From the NCBI RefSeq assembly GCF_024714495.1, contig NZ_JAMZMJ010000001.1:372001-436000 (forward strand): 64,000 nt of DNA, written 5' to 3'. This DNA comes from Marinoscillum pacificum. GTDB taxonomy: Bacteria > Bacteroidota > Bacteroidia > Cytophagales > Cyclobacteriaceae. A model generated the notes under the pieces. That model ran no database searches. It saw nothing but the letters and a program-made list of their open reading frames with translations, and had not been told where the DNA came from. This document shows positions 62,906 through 64,000 of this stretch, piece after piece (within the stretch, counting starts at the first letter, position 1; the number at the start of each line of letters is the position of its first letter). The translations under genes and the position numbers were made by a program.

Positions 62906-63535
62906 TTACCCGTTCGAGGTTATCTTGTATACACATCTGGAATCTTCGGAAAGTATATGCTTGACACGCTCTACCTGATACTCCTCCCCGATCAATTGTT
63001 TAAAGTTCTTTAATTCGGCTTTGCAAAATCCTTGACATGCCTTTGCTGCAGCACAGATAGGACAATGATTTTCTATCAAATAATAAGCATCATCTTCCTT
63101 TTTCCAATCTGCCATGTACCCTTCATTAGAGCGAAGTTCAGCTAATTTATTCAACTTGCTCTCTAGTGTTATATCCGACTCCAATGCGGCCTTATAGCGA
63201 GCGTAAGTTCTCTGCTCTCTATCAGTTATTAAAAGGCTCAACGCATTCTCTCCAAGTAAATTTCTGACCGAATTCAGTAAGTCTATAGTGACCTGAGCAT
63301 GAGAATCAGGAAATTCATCTAGTCCCTTTGAAGACAATTGATAGTAAGTAACTGGTCTTCCAACGCCTGCACTTTTAGCTTTCCCTTGAATCAGCTCCAG
63401 TTTTTCAAGCTTTAACAAATGCTGCCTGGCTCCTTCTTTGGTCATACCGAGCTCATCAGCGAGTGAGGCAGCTGTCACTTCTCCCTTCATTTTTATAGAG
63501 ACGAGTATTTTGTTGACCGTAGAATTAATATCCAA
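62906..63535 (-). CDS. SufR-like winged-helix Fe-S regulator
   Basis: 209 residues. The N-terminal winged helix (KGEVTAASLADELGMTKEGARQHLLKLEKLELI; wing GKAKSAGVGRPVTYYQL) is followed by a C-terminal sensor with Cys158, Cys161, Cys167, Cys171 and Cys201 (CPICAAAKACQGFCKAEL; DSRCVYKI). This resembles SufR/YfhP-type regulators that bind an Fe-S cluster and repress Fe-S or oxidative-stress genes. It is divergent from sodA across a 188-bp spacer with a long inverted repeat, so control of sodA by this protein is likely but not proven. It is monocistronic. Confidence 0.82.
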   Translation of the reverse strand: MDINSTVNKILVSIKMKGEVTAASLADELGMTKEGARQHLLKLEKLELIQGKAKSAGVGRPVTYYQLSSKGLDEFPDSHAQVTIDLLNSVRNLLGENALSLLITDREQRTYARYKAALESDITLESKLNKLAELRSNEGYMADWKKEDDAYYLIENHCPICAAAKACQGFCKAELKNFKQLIGEEYQVERVKHILSEDSRCVYKITSNG

Positions 63536-63654
63536 TTCAATTATTGTTTTATTCGAGGTAAAAATAATATAAAAATTGCAATAGCTGGTTCAAAATGGCT
63601 TCTTAGCAATTTAAACAAAGCAACTCATTGTTTTATTTTCCTATTTATCAAACC

Positions 63655-63721
63655 TTTTACTTGTTTTAATCGTTCCTGATTATAGATTTGCATAACAATT
63701 TAGAACATAAAACAAGTAAAA
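63655..63721. promoter_or_regulatory. Perfect 14-bp inverted repeat flanking the sodA promoter
   Basis: TTTTACTTGTTTTA at 63655-63668 and TAAAACAAGTAAAA at 63708-63721, 53 bp apart centre-to-centre (about five helical turns). The left arm includes the -33 TTG; the right arm ends 2 bp before the sodA start. Related words ATTGTTTTATT also occur at 63541 and 63627. Good candidate operator for the divergent SufR-like protein. Confidence 0.65.
63661..63690 (+). promoter_or_regulatory. sodA promoter (Bacteroidota type)
   Basis: TTG (63661-63663), 19 bp, then TAGATTTG (63683-63690) matching TTG-N19-TAnnTTTG of the sigma-ABfr consensus. Transcription should begin near 63696, 28 bp before the ATG. 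Confidence 0.78.
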
Positions 63722-63723
63722 TC

Positions 63724-64000
63724 ATGAGTTACTCATTACCTGAGCTACCTTATGCATACAATGCATTAGAGCCTCATTTCGATAAAGAAACAATGACCAT
63801 CCACCATACGAAACACCACCAGGCTTATGTTACCAAGCTGAACGCTGCAATCGAAGGAACGGATGCACCTACAGACGATATTGAGGCAATTATCAAAAAC
63901 ATCAGCAAGTACGGCGCAGGTGTAAGAAACAATGGCGGAGGTCACTACAACCACTCATTATTTTGGGAAATCCTTTCTCCTACTCCTAAAAAAGCACCTG
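63724..64000 (+). CDS. sodA: Superoxide dismutase Fe/Mn (partial, C-terminus outside window)
   Basis: The first 92 codons from ATG 63724 are visible. [39 protein letters not shown] (metal ligand His in HHTKHH) and [16 protein letters not shown] (second His) are typical of the Fe/Mn SOD N-terminal domain. The third and fourth ligands lie beyond the window. SOD removes superoxide in the cytosol. Its promoter and inverted repeat are described separately. Confidence 0.93.
   Translation, partial: MSYSLPELPYAYNALEPHFDKETMTIHHTKHHQAYVTKLNAAIEGTDAPTDDIEAIIKNISKYGAGVRNNGGGHYNHSLFWEILSPTPKKAP

Overview
This 64 kb window comes from a Bacteroidota chromosome, most likely a marine or soil Cytophagales-type gliding bacterium; the genus cannot be told from sequence alone. 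The evidence is low GC with A/T-rich spacers, a 930-residue secreted protein ending in a type IX secretion (Por) sorting domain, a CarboxypepD_reg/TonB-dependent receptor followed by DUF4374 and PepSY proteins, a giant two-component propeller sensor, permease-prefix FtsX/MacB permeases under a PadR regulator, a short (289 aa) RpoD-type sigma factor, and a TTG-N19-TAnnTTTG promoter ahead of sodA. I see no rRNA, tRNA, CRISPR array, prophage or transposase gene. The window begins inside a propeller sensor (1-1998, minus strand) and ends inside sodA (63724-64000); both are partial.

Layout. 1-7.3 kb (minus): sensor, a LytTR-led operon of small envelope proteins, a 7TMR-DISM/HTH lipoprotein and a hemerythrin. 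7.5-10.6 kb: a Vms1/VLRF1-like peptidyl-tRNA release factor homologue, a HAD phosphatase, TonB and a double-domain universal stress protein. 10.7-15.6 kb (minus): a four-gene overlapping envelope operon (DUF5675, Amidase_3, two DUF4230 proteins). 15.8-25.1 kb: the type IX cargo protein, an RMD1/DUF155 protein and an iron/siderophore uptake operon with a candidate operator. 25.1-33.3 kb: housekeeping and small genes (TatD, TcdA, an FdhF/YdeP molybdoenzyme, a Gre factor, DUF1801, a HepT-like orphan, Nudix). 33.4-45 kb: an S9 peptidase fused to an FGE-like domain, P450, an Nramp-like transporter, a flavin reductase, a PadR/permease pair with a three-site operator array, an M23 peptidase and PPK2.

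45.2-54 kb is the most structured accessory region. It holds two paralogous two-gene operons for periplasmic molybdenum hydroxylases (IorA-like 2Fe-2S subunit plus Tat/lipobox IorB-like subunit), separated by a divergent AraC regulator and a cupin. The copies share a 26/29-identical promoter-side block and similar downstream terminators and heptad tracts. The second copy is followed by a headless fragment of a cytochrome c gene. 54-59.4 kb is a cold/stress cluster: an RpoD-like sigma factor, CspA, then a desaturase, DEAD-box helicase, small basic protein and CspA in one plus-strand operon, followed by tiny coupled ORFs of which the first carries an in-frame stop. 59.4-64 kb: an M16 peptidase, a SiaC-like small protein, and a SufR-like Fe-S regulator divergent from sodA, with a perfect 14-bp inverted repeat flanking the sodA promoter.

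The strongest candidates for something undescribed are the DUF5675/Amidase_3/DUF4230/DUF4230 operon, the S9-FGE fusion, the bacterial VLRF1-like factor, the 33-bp-phased PadR operators, the sodA inverted repeat, and extragenic heptad/octad tracts that fill the gaps beside stop codons.
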